DNA of 51,883 bases from a bacterium (GTDB lineage Bacteria; Bacillota; Bacilli; Lactobacillales; Streptococcaceae): NCBI GenBank assembly GCA_905221545.1, contig CAJNDO010000012.1:1-51883 (forward strand), read 5' to 3'. Under the pieces are notes generated by a model. That model was given only the letters and a program-made list of their open reading frames with translations. It did no database searches and was not told the DNA's origin. Within the stretch, counting starts at the first letter, position 1. Every line of letters begins with the position of its first letter. A program made the translations under genes and the position numbers. Below, one piece after another: positions 37,731 to 45,406 of this stretch.

Positions 37731-37739
37731 ATTTTACCA
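37731..37739 (-). promoter_or_regulatory. Promoter of gpsA-galU
   Basis: On the minus strand an extended -10 TG-g-TAAAAT occupies 37731-37739 about 30 bp before gpsA; no good -35. Confidence 0.55.
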
Positions 37740-37803
37740 CATTCTAGGGGATTTTGCACTTGCATTGCTGGGGGAGTGGTAGCTTTGTTGCTTGAAAAAT
37801 ATA

Positions 37804-37845
37804 CAAAAACCGAGCCTAAGTATAAAACTCTTAGTCTCGGTTTTG
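37804..37845 (-). terminator. Terminator downstream of the 81-aa gene
   Basis: On the minus strand AAAACCGAG-a-CTAAG pairs with CTTAG-g-CTCGGTTTT and is followed by TTTTTG, 25 bp after the stop. It may end a long transcript coming from argS through the repeat array, since I see no T-tailed terminator in between. Confidence 0.8.
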
Positions 37846-37869
37846 ATATTCCTTAAAGAATAGCTGGGT

Positions 37870-38115
37870 TTATTTCAATTGATCTGTAATGTCTTTTGAT
37901 AGTAACATTCCTAGATGATAAGTTTTATTGATGTAAGCAATGACATCATTGATATTTTCAGTTGTGTGAATTTTCTCCTTGATGTCAGCCCTGAATGTTT
38001 CATCCTTCAAAAGTTGTTCTTGGTAGAGCCTTTGCAGTCTCTCCTTCTCGTACTTATTGAGCAGAAAAAGGAAAACCAAGCTAATTACAACGAGGATATA
38101 AGCATATTGGCTCAT
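37870..38115 (-). CDS. Small membrane-anchored protein, 81 residues
   Basis: N-terminal membrane anchor (YAYILVVISLVFLFLLN, about 4-20), then a charged helical cytoplasmic tail (KYEKERLQRLYQEQLLKDETF) ending HLGMLLSKDITDQLK. Start ATG 38113-38115 follows AGGGAGATTTCCT; a longer reading frame upstream runs into the repeat array and has no ribosome site. It is the only gene beside the array on this side. Function unrecognised. Confidence 0.7.
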   Translation of the reverse strand: MSQYAYILVVISLVFLFLLNKYEKERLQRLYQEQLLKDETFRADIKEKIHTTENINDVIAYINKTYHLGMLLSKDITDQLK

Positions 38116-38156
38116 AGGAAATCTCCCTGTATGATAAAGAAGTAGTAGTGAGTAGA

Positions 38157-38693
38157 TTGAATTAGTGAAGTGCCTAGCCAAAGTCCGAATAGGATTTGGC
38201 GTTAGTTACTTAGACTACTTTACAATAAAGTGATTAAAAGATTACGACATGAGCCTAACCAAATCGATATTATTTGGTTAGGTGAATTAGTGAAGCGTTT
38301 AGACAATTCGTATTGGTTACGACGTAAAGAAACATAAATCGATAATATTTATGTTTCTTTACTAGTGAAGCAGTTAGCTAGTCCGCATATAAGCGGCTAG
38401 CGTCTAACAATTAGGAACTTTAGTTCCAATAACTTTAAGATTACGACGTTTTAGGACATAAATCGATCATATTTATGTCCTAAAACTAGTGAAGCGCCTA
38501 GCCAAAGTCCGAATAGGATTTGGCGTTAGTTACTTAGACTGCTTTGCAATCAACTAATTTAAAAAATTACGACATGAACCAAACCAAATCGATATTATTT
38601 GGTTTGGTAAGTTAGTGAAGCGTTTAGGCAATTCGCCATATAGCGATTGCCGTCAAGAGACTAGGAACTTTAGTTCCAGTCTCTTGTAACGAT
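38157..38693. repeat. Array of five tandem 125-bp multi-hairpin repeats
   Basis: Units begin with TAGTGAAG at 38163, 38288, 38363, 38488 and 38613 (steps of 125, 75, 125 and 125 bp). Each contains a bulged hairpin, a second hairpin, TTACGAC, and a long hairpin with an AAAT-CGATNNT-ATTT apex. Unit 2 lacks about 50 bp; unit 5 is cut by the argS stop. Stem sequences differ between units yet stay complementary (see findings). There is no ORF, no IS end and no CRISPR spacing. It fills the whole 577-bp gap between the 81-aa gene and argS. Nature unknown: structured RNA repeats or single-stranded-DNA hairpins. Confidence 0.9.
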
Positions 38694-40385
38694 TTACATC
38701 TTCTCTGGCGCCTCCACTCCGAGCAAGCGAAGGGCTTCTTTTAGGACAACTGCGGTTGCGTAGCTGAGGGCTAGACGGCTGTCGCGTTCTGGGCTTTCAT
38801 CCAAGATACGTGTATGTGCATAGTATTTGTTGAAGGCTTGAGCCAGGCTAATTGCAAATTTAGCAATGATAGAAGGTTCAAAGTTATCAGCCGCACGGTT
38901 GATAATACGTGGGAAGTCTTGGATGAGTTTGATGATTTCCCAGCTTTCAGCATCATTCAAGCTATAGTTGCCAGTTGTTTCTGGTTTGAAATCGGCTTTG
39001 CGTAAGATAGATTGGATACGAGCGTAGGCGTATTGAACATAAGGTCCAGTTTCCCCCTCGAAGGATACCATAGCTTCTAGGTCAAAGTCATACCCATTTG
39101 TACGGTCGGTCTTGAGGTCATAGAATTTAATGGCTCCAACCCCAACAGCATGGGCTACCTGATCTTTATTTTCAAGTTCAGGATTTTTAGCCTCGATTTG
39201 GGCCTTGGCACGACTAACAGCCTCTGCAACTGTAGGCTCTAGCAAGATGACATTCCCTTTACGAGTAGAGAGTTTTTTCCCTTCTTTTGTAACCAAACCA
39301 AAAGGAACGTGGGTAATGTCGTCACTCCAATCGTAACCCATCTCTTGCAAGACAGCTTTGAGCTGTTTAAAGTGGGCAGATTGCTCTTGACCAACGACGT
39401 AGATAGATTTAGCAAATTGGTATTCGTTTTTACGGTAAAGGGCCGCAGCCAAGTCACGTGTGATATAGAGAGTTGCACCATCAGATTTTTTGATAAGGGC
39501 TGGATGTTCAATTCCATATTTCTCAAGATTGACAACTTGGGCACCTTCTGACTCAACAAGAAGGCCTTTTTCAGAAAGAATGTCTACAACTGCATCCATC
39601 TTATCATTGTAGAAGGCTTCTCCGTTGTAGCTGTCAAAGTCAACCTTCAATTCATTGTAGAGACGGTTAAATTCCACTAAACTTTCATCACGGAACCATT
39701 GCCAAAGAGAGAGAGCTTCCTCATCTCCATTTTCCAGTTTACGGAACCATTCGCGCGCTTCTTCATCCAAGCTAGGGTCATTTTCAGCTTCCGCATTGAT
39801 GCGGACATAGAGTTTAAGAAGTTCATCGATTGGATGAGCTTTTACAGCTTCTTCGTCACCCCATTTTTTGTAGGCAACAATCAGCATCCCAAACTGTTTA
39901 CCCCAGTCTCCCAAATGGTTGACCTTGACCGTTTGATAACCGATTTTTTGGAAAATATGTGACAAGCTATCTCCGATAACAGTTGAGCGTAGGTGACCGA
40001 TAGAAAATGGTTTAGCGATATTGGGACTAGACATGTCGATCACAACATTTTCTTGTTTGCCAATGTTTTGGTCAGCATAGTGTTCTTTTTCAGTGATAAC
40101 AGCTTGCAATACTTGAGCAGAAATGGCAGACTTATCAAGGAAAAAGTTGACGTAAGGTCCTGTTGCGACAACTTTTTCAAAGGCTTGGCTGTTAATCTTT
40201 TCAGCCAGTTCAGCCGCAATCATTTGTGGTGCTTTACGCTCGACTTTTGCAAGAGAAAAAGCAGGGAAAGCGATGTCTCCCATTTCTGAGTTTTTAGGGG
40301 TTTCCAGTAAATTTAAAATAGCCTCTTGGTCCAGGCTATCAATGACGCTAGCCAACTCGCTAGCAATCAATTCTTTTGTATTCAT
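38694..40385 (-). CDS. argS: Arginyl-tRNA synthetase
   Basis: 563 residues, class I enzyme. HIGH-type motif [23 protein letters not shown] (about 119-141) and the KMSKS-equivalent KLSTRKG (about 374). It has the ArgRS N-terminal additional domain and the C-terminal DALR anticodon-binding domain. AAAAAGGAGCTC precedes the ATG. The stop codon TAA (38694-38696) directly borders the hairpin array. Divergent from argR. Confidence 0.97.
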   Translation of the reverse strand: MNTKELIASELASVIDSLDQEAILNLLETPKNSEMGDIAFPAFSLAKVERKAPQMIAAELAEKINSQAFEKVVATGPYVNFFLDKSAISAQVLQAVITEKEHYADQNIGKQENVVIDMSSPNIAKPFSIGHLRSTVIGDSLSHIFQKIGYQTVKVNHLGDWGKQFGMLIVAYKKWGDEEAVKAHPIDELLKLYVRINAEAENDPSLDEEAREWFRKLENGDEEALSLWQWFRDESLVEFNRLYNELKVDFDSYNGEAFYNDKMDAVVDILSEKGLLVESEGAQVVNLEKYGIEHPALIKKSDGATLYITRDLAAALYRKNEYQFAKSIYVVGQEQSAHFKQLKAVLQEMGYDWSDDITHVPFGLVTKEGKKLSTRKGNVILLEPTVAEAVSRAKAQIEAKNPELENKDQVAHAVGVGAIKFYDLKTDRTNGYDFDLEAMVSFEGETGPYVQYAYARIQSILRKADFKPETTGNYSLNDAESWEIIKLIQDFPRIINRAADNFEPSIIAKFAISLAQAFNKYYAHTRILDESPERDSRLALSYATAVVLKEALRLLGVEAPEKM

Positions 40386-40412
40386 TAAGAGCTCCTTTTT
40401 GGACTTTTCTAC

Positions 40413-40425
40413 TATTTTATCACAA
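40413..40425 (-). promoter_or_regulatory. Promoter of argS
   Basis: On the minus strand TG-a-TAAAAT lies with TAAAAT at 40415-40420, about 30 bp before argS; -35 unclear. Confidence 0.5.
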
Positions 40426-40468
40426 TTTTAAAGAAAGAAGAAAAAATTTTTGAAATCTCCTATTTTTT

Positions 40469-40515
40469 TGGTATAATATAGTTATAAAATTAGTTATAAA
40501 TATTCACATAAGAGG
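40469..40515 (+). promoter_or_regulatory. Promoter of argR with possible ARG-box
   Basis: Extended -10 TG-g-TATAAT (TATAAT 40472-40477) is followed by two direct copies of TAGTTATAAA (about 40479 and 40491) and ATATTCACATAA. The A/T-rich ATAAATATTCA resembles ArgR half-sites, consistent with autoregulation. Confidence 0.5.
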
Positions 40516-40520
40516 ATTTT

Positions 40521-40967
40521 ATGAGAAAAAGAGATCGTCATCAGTTAATAAAAAAAATGATTACTGAGGAGAAATTAAGTACACAAAAAGAAATTCAAGA
40601 TCGGTTGGAGGCGCACAATGTCTTTGTGACGCAGACAACCCTGTCTCGTGATTTGCGCGAAATCGGCTTGACCAAGGTCAAGAAAAATGATATGGTGTAT
40701 TATGTACTAGCAAATGAGACAGAAAAGATTGATTTGGTGGAATTTTTGTCTCATCATTTAGAAGGCGTTGCAAGAGCAGAGTTTACCTTGGTGCTTCATA
40801 CCAAACTGGGAGAAGCCTCTGTTTTGGCCAATATTGTAGATGCAAACAAGGATGAATGGATTTTAGGAACAGTTGCTGGTGCCAATACCTTATTGGTCAT
40901 TTGTCGAGACCAGCACGTTGCCAAACTCATGGAAGATCGTTTGCTAGATTTGATGAAAGATAAGTAA
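40521..40967 (+). CDS. argR: ArgR-family transcriptional regulator
   Basis: 148 residues. N-terminal winged helix ([43 protein letters not shown]) and C-terminal arginine-binding oligomerisation domain ([22 protein letters not shown], about 113-134). It controls arginine biosynthesis/catabolism genes as a hexamer with arginine; streptococci usually carry several paralogues and cooperating ArgR/AhrC pairs. AGAGGATTTT precedes the ATG. Followed 50 bp later by mutS in the same direction. Confidence 0.93.
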   Translation: MRKRDRHQLIKKMITEEKLSTQKEIQDRLEAHNVFVTQTTLSRDLREIGLTKVKKNDMVYYVLANETEKIDLVEFLSHHLEGVARAEFTLVLHTKLGEASVLANIVDANKDEWILGTVAGANTLLVICRDQHVAKLMEDRLLDLMKDK

Positions 40968-41017
40968 GGTCTTGGGAGTTGCTCTCAAGACTTATTTTTG
41001 ACAAGGAGAGACGGAAA

Positions 41018-43552
41018 ATGGCGACAGAAAAGCTATCACCCGGCATGCAACAGTATGTGGATATTAAAAAGCAATATCCAGATGCTTTTTTGCTCTTTCG
41101 GATGGGTGATTTTTATGAATTGTTTTATGAGGATGCGGTCAATGCTGCGCAGATTCTGGAAATTTCCTTAACGAGTCGCAACAAGAATGCGGACAATCCG
41201 ATTCCTATGGCGGGTGTTCCCTATCATTCTGCCCAACAGTACATCGATGTCTTGATTGAGCAGGGCTATAAGGTAGCCATTGCAGAGCAGATGGAAGATC
41301 CCAAACAAGCAGTTGGGGTTGTTAAACGAGAGGTTGTTCAGGTCATTACACCCGGGACAGTAGTCGATAGCACTAAGCCGGACAGCCAGAATAATTTCTT
41401 GGTTGCCGTAGATCGTAATGGCAGTCAATTTGGCCTAGCTTATATGGACCTAGTGACAGGTGACTTTTATGTGACAGGTCTATTGGATTTCACGCTGGTT
41501 TGTGGGGAAATTCGCAATCTCAAGGCTCGAGAAGTGGTTCTGGGATATGACTTGTCCGAGGCAGAAGAACAGATTCTCAGTCGTCAGATGAATCTGGTGC
41601 TCTCTTATGAGAAAGAAGGCTTTGAGGACCTTCATTTACTGGATTCACGATTGGCAGCGGTGGAGCAAGCAGCATCTAGCAAGCTCCTTCAGTATGTCCA
41701 TCGAACTCAGATGCGGGAATTGAACCACCTTAAACCTGTTATCCGCTATGAAATCAAAGATTTCTTGCAGATGGATTATGCGACCAAGGCTAGTCTGGAT
41801 TTGGTTGAGAATGCCCGTTCAGGCAAGAAGCAAGGTAGTCTTTTCTGGCTTTTGGATGAAACCAAAACGGCTATGGGGATGCGTCTTTTGCGTTCTTGGA
41901 TTCATCGCCCCTTGATTGATAAGGAGCGAATCGTCCAACGTCAAGAGGTGGTGCAGGTCTTTCTCGACCATTTCTTTGAGCGCAGTGATTTGACAGACAG
42001 TCTCAAGGGTGTTTATGACATCGAACGTTTGGCTAGTCGAGTTTCTTTTGGTAAGACCAATCCCAAGGATCTCTTGCAGCTGGCGACCACCTTGTCCAGT
42101 GTGCCACGGATTCGTGCGATTTTAGAAGTGATGGAGCAACCTGCTCTGACTTATCTTATCGAACAATTGGATGGAATCCCTGAGTTGGAGAGCTTGATTA
42201 GTGCTGCCATTGCTCCTGAAGCTCCTCATGTGATTACAGAAGGTGGTATTATCCGGACTGGCTTTGATGAGACTTTAGACAAGTACCGTTGCGTTCTTAG
42301 AGAAGGGACTAGCTGGATTGCTGAGATTGAGGCTAAGGAGAGAGAAAATTCTGGCATCAGTACGCTCAAGATTGACTACAATAAAAAGGATGGCTATTAT
42401 TTTCATGTTACTAATTCGCAACTGGGGAATGTGCCAGCCCACTTTTTCCGCAAGGCGACGCTGAAAAACTCGGAACGTTTTGGAACTGAAGAATTAGCCC
42501 GTATCGAGGGAGATATGTTGGAGGCGCGTGAGAAGTCAGCCAACCTAGAGTACGAAATCTTTATGCGTATTCGTGAAGAGGTCAGCAAGTATATCCAGCG
42601 TTTGCAGGCTCTAGCCCAAGGAATTGCGACAGTTGATGTCTTGCAAAGTCTGGCAGTTGTGGCTGAAACCCAGCATTTGATTCGACCAGAGTTCGGAGAA
42701 GATTCACAGATCGATATCCAGAAAGGGCGCCATGCTGTCGTTGAAAAGGTTATGGGGGCTCAGACCTATATTCCAAATACGATTCAGATGGCAGAAGATA
42801 CTAGTATTCAGCTGATTACAGGGCCAAACATGAGTGGGAAGTCAACCTACATGCGTCAGTTAGCCATGACGGCGGTTATGGCTCAGTTGGGTTCTTATGT
42901 TCCAGCAGAAAGTGCCCATTTGCCAATTTTTGATGCCATTTTTACCCGTATCGGAGCAGCCGATGATTTGGTTTCAGGCCAATCAACCTTCATGGTAGAG
43001 ATGATGGAGGCCAACAATGCCATTTCGCATGCGACTAAGAATTCTTTGATTCTCTTTGATGAGTTAGGACGGGGAACTGCAACTTATGACGGGATGGCTC
43101 TTGCCCAGTCCATCATCGAATACATCCATGAGCACATCGGAGCCAAGACCCTCTTTGCGACCCATTACCATGAGTTGACTAGTCTGGAGTCCAACTTGGA
43201 ACACTTGGTCAATGTCCATGTGGCAACCTTGGAGCAAGATGGGCAGGTCACCTTCCTTCACAAGATTGAACCAGGCCCAGCTGACAAATCCTACGGTATT
43301 CATGTTGCTAAGATTGCTGGTTTGCCAGCAGATCTTCTAGCAAGGGCGGATAAGATTTTGACTCAGTTAGAGAGTCAGGGTACAGAAAGTCCTGCTCCCA
43401 TGAGGCCAACAAGTACTGTCACTGAACAGATTTCACTATTTGATACGCCAGAAGAAAATCCTATCCTAGTAGAATTAGCTAAACTGGATGTTTACAACAT
43501 GACACCTATGCAGGCTATGAATGTCTTGGTTGAGTTAAAACAAAAATTATAA
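41018..43552 (+). CDS. mutS: DNA mismatch repair protein MutS (HexA)
   Basis: 844 residues from ATG 41018 (AAGGAGAGACGG upstream; a longer frame begins in the argR-mutS gap). Mismatch-recognition Phe-X-Glu in GDFYELF (about 29-35), Walker [15 protein letters not shown] (about 601-614), Walker [17 protein letters not shown] and the helix-turn-helix [20 protein letters not shown] (about 750). In pneumococcus this is HexA of the generalised mismatch repair system that also rejects donor DNA in transformation. Confidence 0.97.
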   Translation: MATEKLSPGMQQYVDIKKQYPDAFLLFRMGDFYELFYEDAVNAAQILEISLTSRNKNADNPIPMAGVPYHSAQQYIDVLIEQGYKVAIAEQMEDPKQAVGVVKREVVQVITPGTVVDSTKPDSQNNFLVAVDRNGSQFGLAYMDLVTGDFYVTGLLDFTLVCGEIRNLKAREVVLGYDLSEAEEQILSRQMNLVLSYEKEGFEDLHLLDSRLAAVEQAASSKLLQYVHRTQMRELNHLKPVIRYEIKDFLQMDYATKASLDLVENARSGKKQGSLFWLLDETKTAMGMRLLRSWIHRPLIDKERIVQRQEVVQVFLDHFFERSDLTDSLKGVYDIERLASRVSFGKTNPKDLLQLATTLSSVPRIRAILEVMEQPALTYLIEQLDGIPELESLISAAIAPEAPHVITEGGIIRTGFDETLDKYRCVLREGTSWIAEIEAKERENSGISTLKIDYNKKDGYYFHVTNSQLGNVPAHFFRKATLKNSERFGTEELARIEGDMLEAREKSANLEYEIFMRIREEVSKYIQRLQALAQGIATVDVLQSLAVVAETQHLIRPEFGEDSQIDIQKGRHAVVEKVMGAQTYIPNTIQMAEDTSIQLITGPNMSGKSTYMRQLAMTAVMAQLGSYVPAESAHLPIFDAIFTRIGAADDLVSGQSTFMVEMMEANNAISHATKNSLILFDELGRGTATYDGMALAQSIIEYIHEHIGAKTLFATHYHELTSLESNLEHLVNVHVATLEQDGQVTFLHKIEPGPADKSYGIHVAKIAGLPADLLARADKILTQLESQGTESPAPMRPTSTVTEQISLFDTPEENPILVELAKLDVYNMTPMQAMNVLVELKQKL

Positions 43553-43596
43553 AGCCAAAAATGACTAGTCATTCTAGCTGTATCAAGGAGACTTCT

Positions 43597-43625
43597 TTGA
43601 CAAGTTCCCACTTTTTTGCTAGAAT
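43597..43625 (+). promoter_or_regulatory. Promoter of patA-patB
   Basis: A strong promoter: TTGACA (43597-43602), 17 bp, extended -10 TG-c-TAGAAT (43620-43625). It is followed by about 65 bp of leader containing a terminator-like hairpin. Confidence 0.85.
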
Positions 43626-43645
43626 AACATCACACAAACAGAATG

Positions 43646-43690
43646 AGAAGGAGCTGACGCATTGTCGCTCCCTTTTGTCTATTTTTTAAG
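43646..43690 (+). promoter_or_regulatory. Transcriptional attenuator in the patAB leader
   Basis: GGAGC-t-GAC pairs with GTC-GCTCC around gcatt (about 43651-43673), followed by CTTTTGTCTATTTTTT and then the patA ribosome site AAGGAG. A strong promoter leading into a terminator-like hairpin fits an attenuator. In pneumococcus disruption of such a stem upstream of patA is known to raise patAB expression and fluoroquinolone efflux; the identity here is by position and form. Confidence 0.75.
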
Positions 43691-43698
43691 GAGAAAAT

Positions 43699-45405
43699 AT
43701 GCTGATTCAGAAAGTAAAAACCTACAAGTGGCAGGCCTTGGCTTCGCTTCTAATGACGGGCTTGATGGTTGCTAGTTCACTTCTGCAACCGCGTTATCTG
43801 CAGGAAGTGTTAGACGCCCTCCTTGCTGGAAAATATGAGGCTATTTATAGTATCGGGGTTTGGTTGATTGGTGTGGCCTTGGTCGGTCTGGTTGCTGGTG
43901 GGCTCAATGTTGTCCTTGCAGCCTATATTGCCCAAGGAGTTTCATCTGACCTTCGGGAGGATGCCTTCCGTAAAATCCAAACCTTTTCTTATGCCAATAT
44001 TGAACAATTTAATGCGGGAAATCTAGTCGTTCGAATGACCAACGATATCAACCAGATTCAGAACGTCGTCATGATGACCTTCCAAATTCTTTTCAGGCTT
44101 CCCCTCTTGTTCATCGGTTCGTTTATTCTTGCGGTTCAAACTTTGCCCTCTCTATGGTGGGTGATTGTTCTCATGGTGATCTTAATTTTTGGTTTGACTG
44201 CTGTCATGATGGGGATGATGGGTCCTCGTTTTGCCAAGTTTCAAACCCTTCTTGAGCGCATCAATGCCATTGCCAAGGAAAATCTGCGCGGTGTTCGTGT
44301 GGTCAAGTCCTTTGTCCAAGAAAAAGAGCAGTTTGCTAAGTTTACAGAGGTCTCGGACGAGCTTCTCGGTCAAAATCTTTATATAGGCTATGCCTTTTCA
44401 GTAGTGGAACCTTTCATGATGTTGGTCGGCTATGGGGCGGTATTCCTCTCTATTTGGTTAGTTGCAGGGATGGTTCAGTCGAATCCGTCAGTTGTTGGCT
44501 CCATTGCTTCCTTTGTCAATTACCTAAGCCAGATTATCTTTACCATTGTTATGGTTGGATTTTTGGGAAATTCTGTCAGTCGTGCCATGATTTCCATGCG
44601 TCGTATTCTAGAAATTCTTGACGCAGAGCCAGCTATGACCTTCAAGGATGTTCCAGATGAAGATTTGGATGGAAGTCTTAGCTTTGAAAATGTAACCTTT
44701 ACCTATCCAATGGATAAGGAACCGATGCTGAAAGATGTGAGCTTTACCATCGAACCTGGTCAAATGGTTGGTGTAGTTGGAGCGACTGGTGCAGGGAAGT
44801 CAACCTTGGCTCAATTGATTCCACGTCTCTTTGACCCACAGGAGGGCTCTATCAAAATCGGAGGCAAGGATATTCGAGAAGTGAGTGAAGGAACTCTGCG
44901 TAAAACAGTTTCTATCGTTCTCCAACGTGCCATTCTCTTTAGTGGAACGATTGCTGATAACTTGAGACAGGGTAAGGGAGATGCTACTCTATTTGAAATG
45001 GAGCGCGCAGCCAATATTGCTCAGGCTAGCGAATTCATTCATCGTATGGAGAAAACCTTTGAAAGTCCAGTTGAGGAACGAGGAACCAATTTCTCTGGTG
45101 GGCAAAAACAACGGATGTCGATTGCCCGTGGGATTGTTAGCAATCCACGTATTCTGATTTTTGACGATTCGACCTCAGCCTTGGATGCCAAATCAGAGCG
45201 TTTGGTTCAGGAGGCTTTGAACAAGGACTTAAAAGGTACGACAACCATTATCATTGCTCAAAAGATTAGTTCTGTTGTCCATGCAGACAAGATCTTGGTT
45301 CTAGATCAAGGAAGATTGATTGGTCAAGGGAGGCACGCAGACTTGGTTGCCAACAATGCCGTTTACCGTGAAATCTACGAAACACAGAAAGGAAAGGAAG
45401 AGTAA
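43699..45405 (+). CDS. patA: ABC multidrug exporter half-transporter PatA
   Basis: 568 residues: six membrane segments (1-310) and one nucleotide-binding domain with Walker A GATGAGKST (about 361), signature FSGGQKQRMSIARG (about 470), and Walker B ILIFDDSTSALD (about 488). The catalytic glutamate after Walker B is Asp, and the switch histidine is Gln (IIAQKI, about 521), so its ATP site is non-canonical. Forms a heterodimer with PatB for export of dyes and hydrophilic fluoroquinolones in pneumococcus. Its stop is one base before patB. Confidence 0.93.
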   Translation: MLIQKVKTYKWQALASLLMTGLMVASSLLQPRYLQEVLDALLAGKYEAIYSIGVWLIGVALVGLVAGGLNVVLAAYIAQGVSSDLREDAFRKIQTFSYANIEQFNAGNLVVRMTNDINQIQNVVMMTFQILFRLPLLFIGSFILAVQTLPSLWWVIVLMVILIFGLTAVMMGMMGPRFAKFQTLLERINAIAKENLRGVRVVKSFVQEKEQFAKFTEVSDELLGQNLYIGYAFSVVEPFMMLVGYGAVFLSIWLVAGMVQSNPSVVGSIASFVNYLSQIIFTIVMVGFLGNSVSRAMISMRRILEILDAEPAMTFKDVPDEDLDGSLSFENVTFTYPMDKEPMLKDVSFTIEPGQMVGVVGATGAGKSTLAQLIPRLFDPQEGSIKIGGKDIREVSEGTLRKTVSIVLQRAILFSGTIADNLRQGKGDATLFEMERAANIAQASEFIHRMEKTFESPVEERGTNFSGGQKQRMSIARGIVSNPRILIFDDSTSALDAKSERLVQEALNKDLKGTTTIIIAQKISSVVHADKILVLDQGRLIGQGRHADLVANNAVYREIYETQKGKEE

Positions 45406-45406
45406 A

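Noticed and set aside
38371..38409. Bulged hairpins as integron attC sites
   Set aside because: GTTAG and CTAAC flank one hairpin, but orientation and core-site pattern do not fit the attC consensus in the other units. There is no integron integrase or cassette ORF.
38163..38693. Hairpin array as a CRISPR array
   Set aside because: Units are 125 bp with internal structure and no constant short repeat with unique spacers of fixed length; no cas genes are nearby.
38163..38693. Hairpin array as BOX or RUP elements
   Set aside because: No boxA/boxB/boxC sequence is present; true BOX elements elsewhere in the window look entirely different. There are no IS630-type RUP ends.
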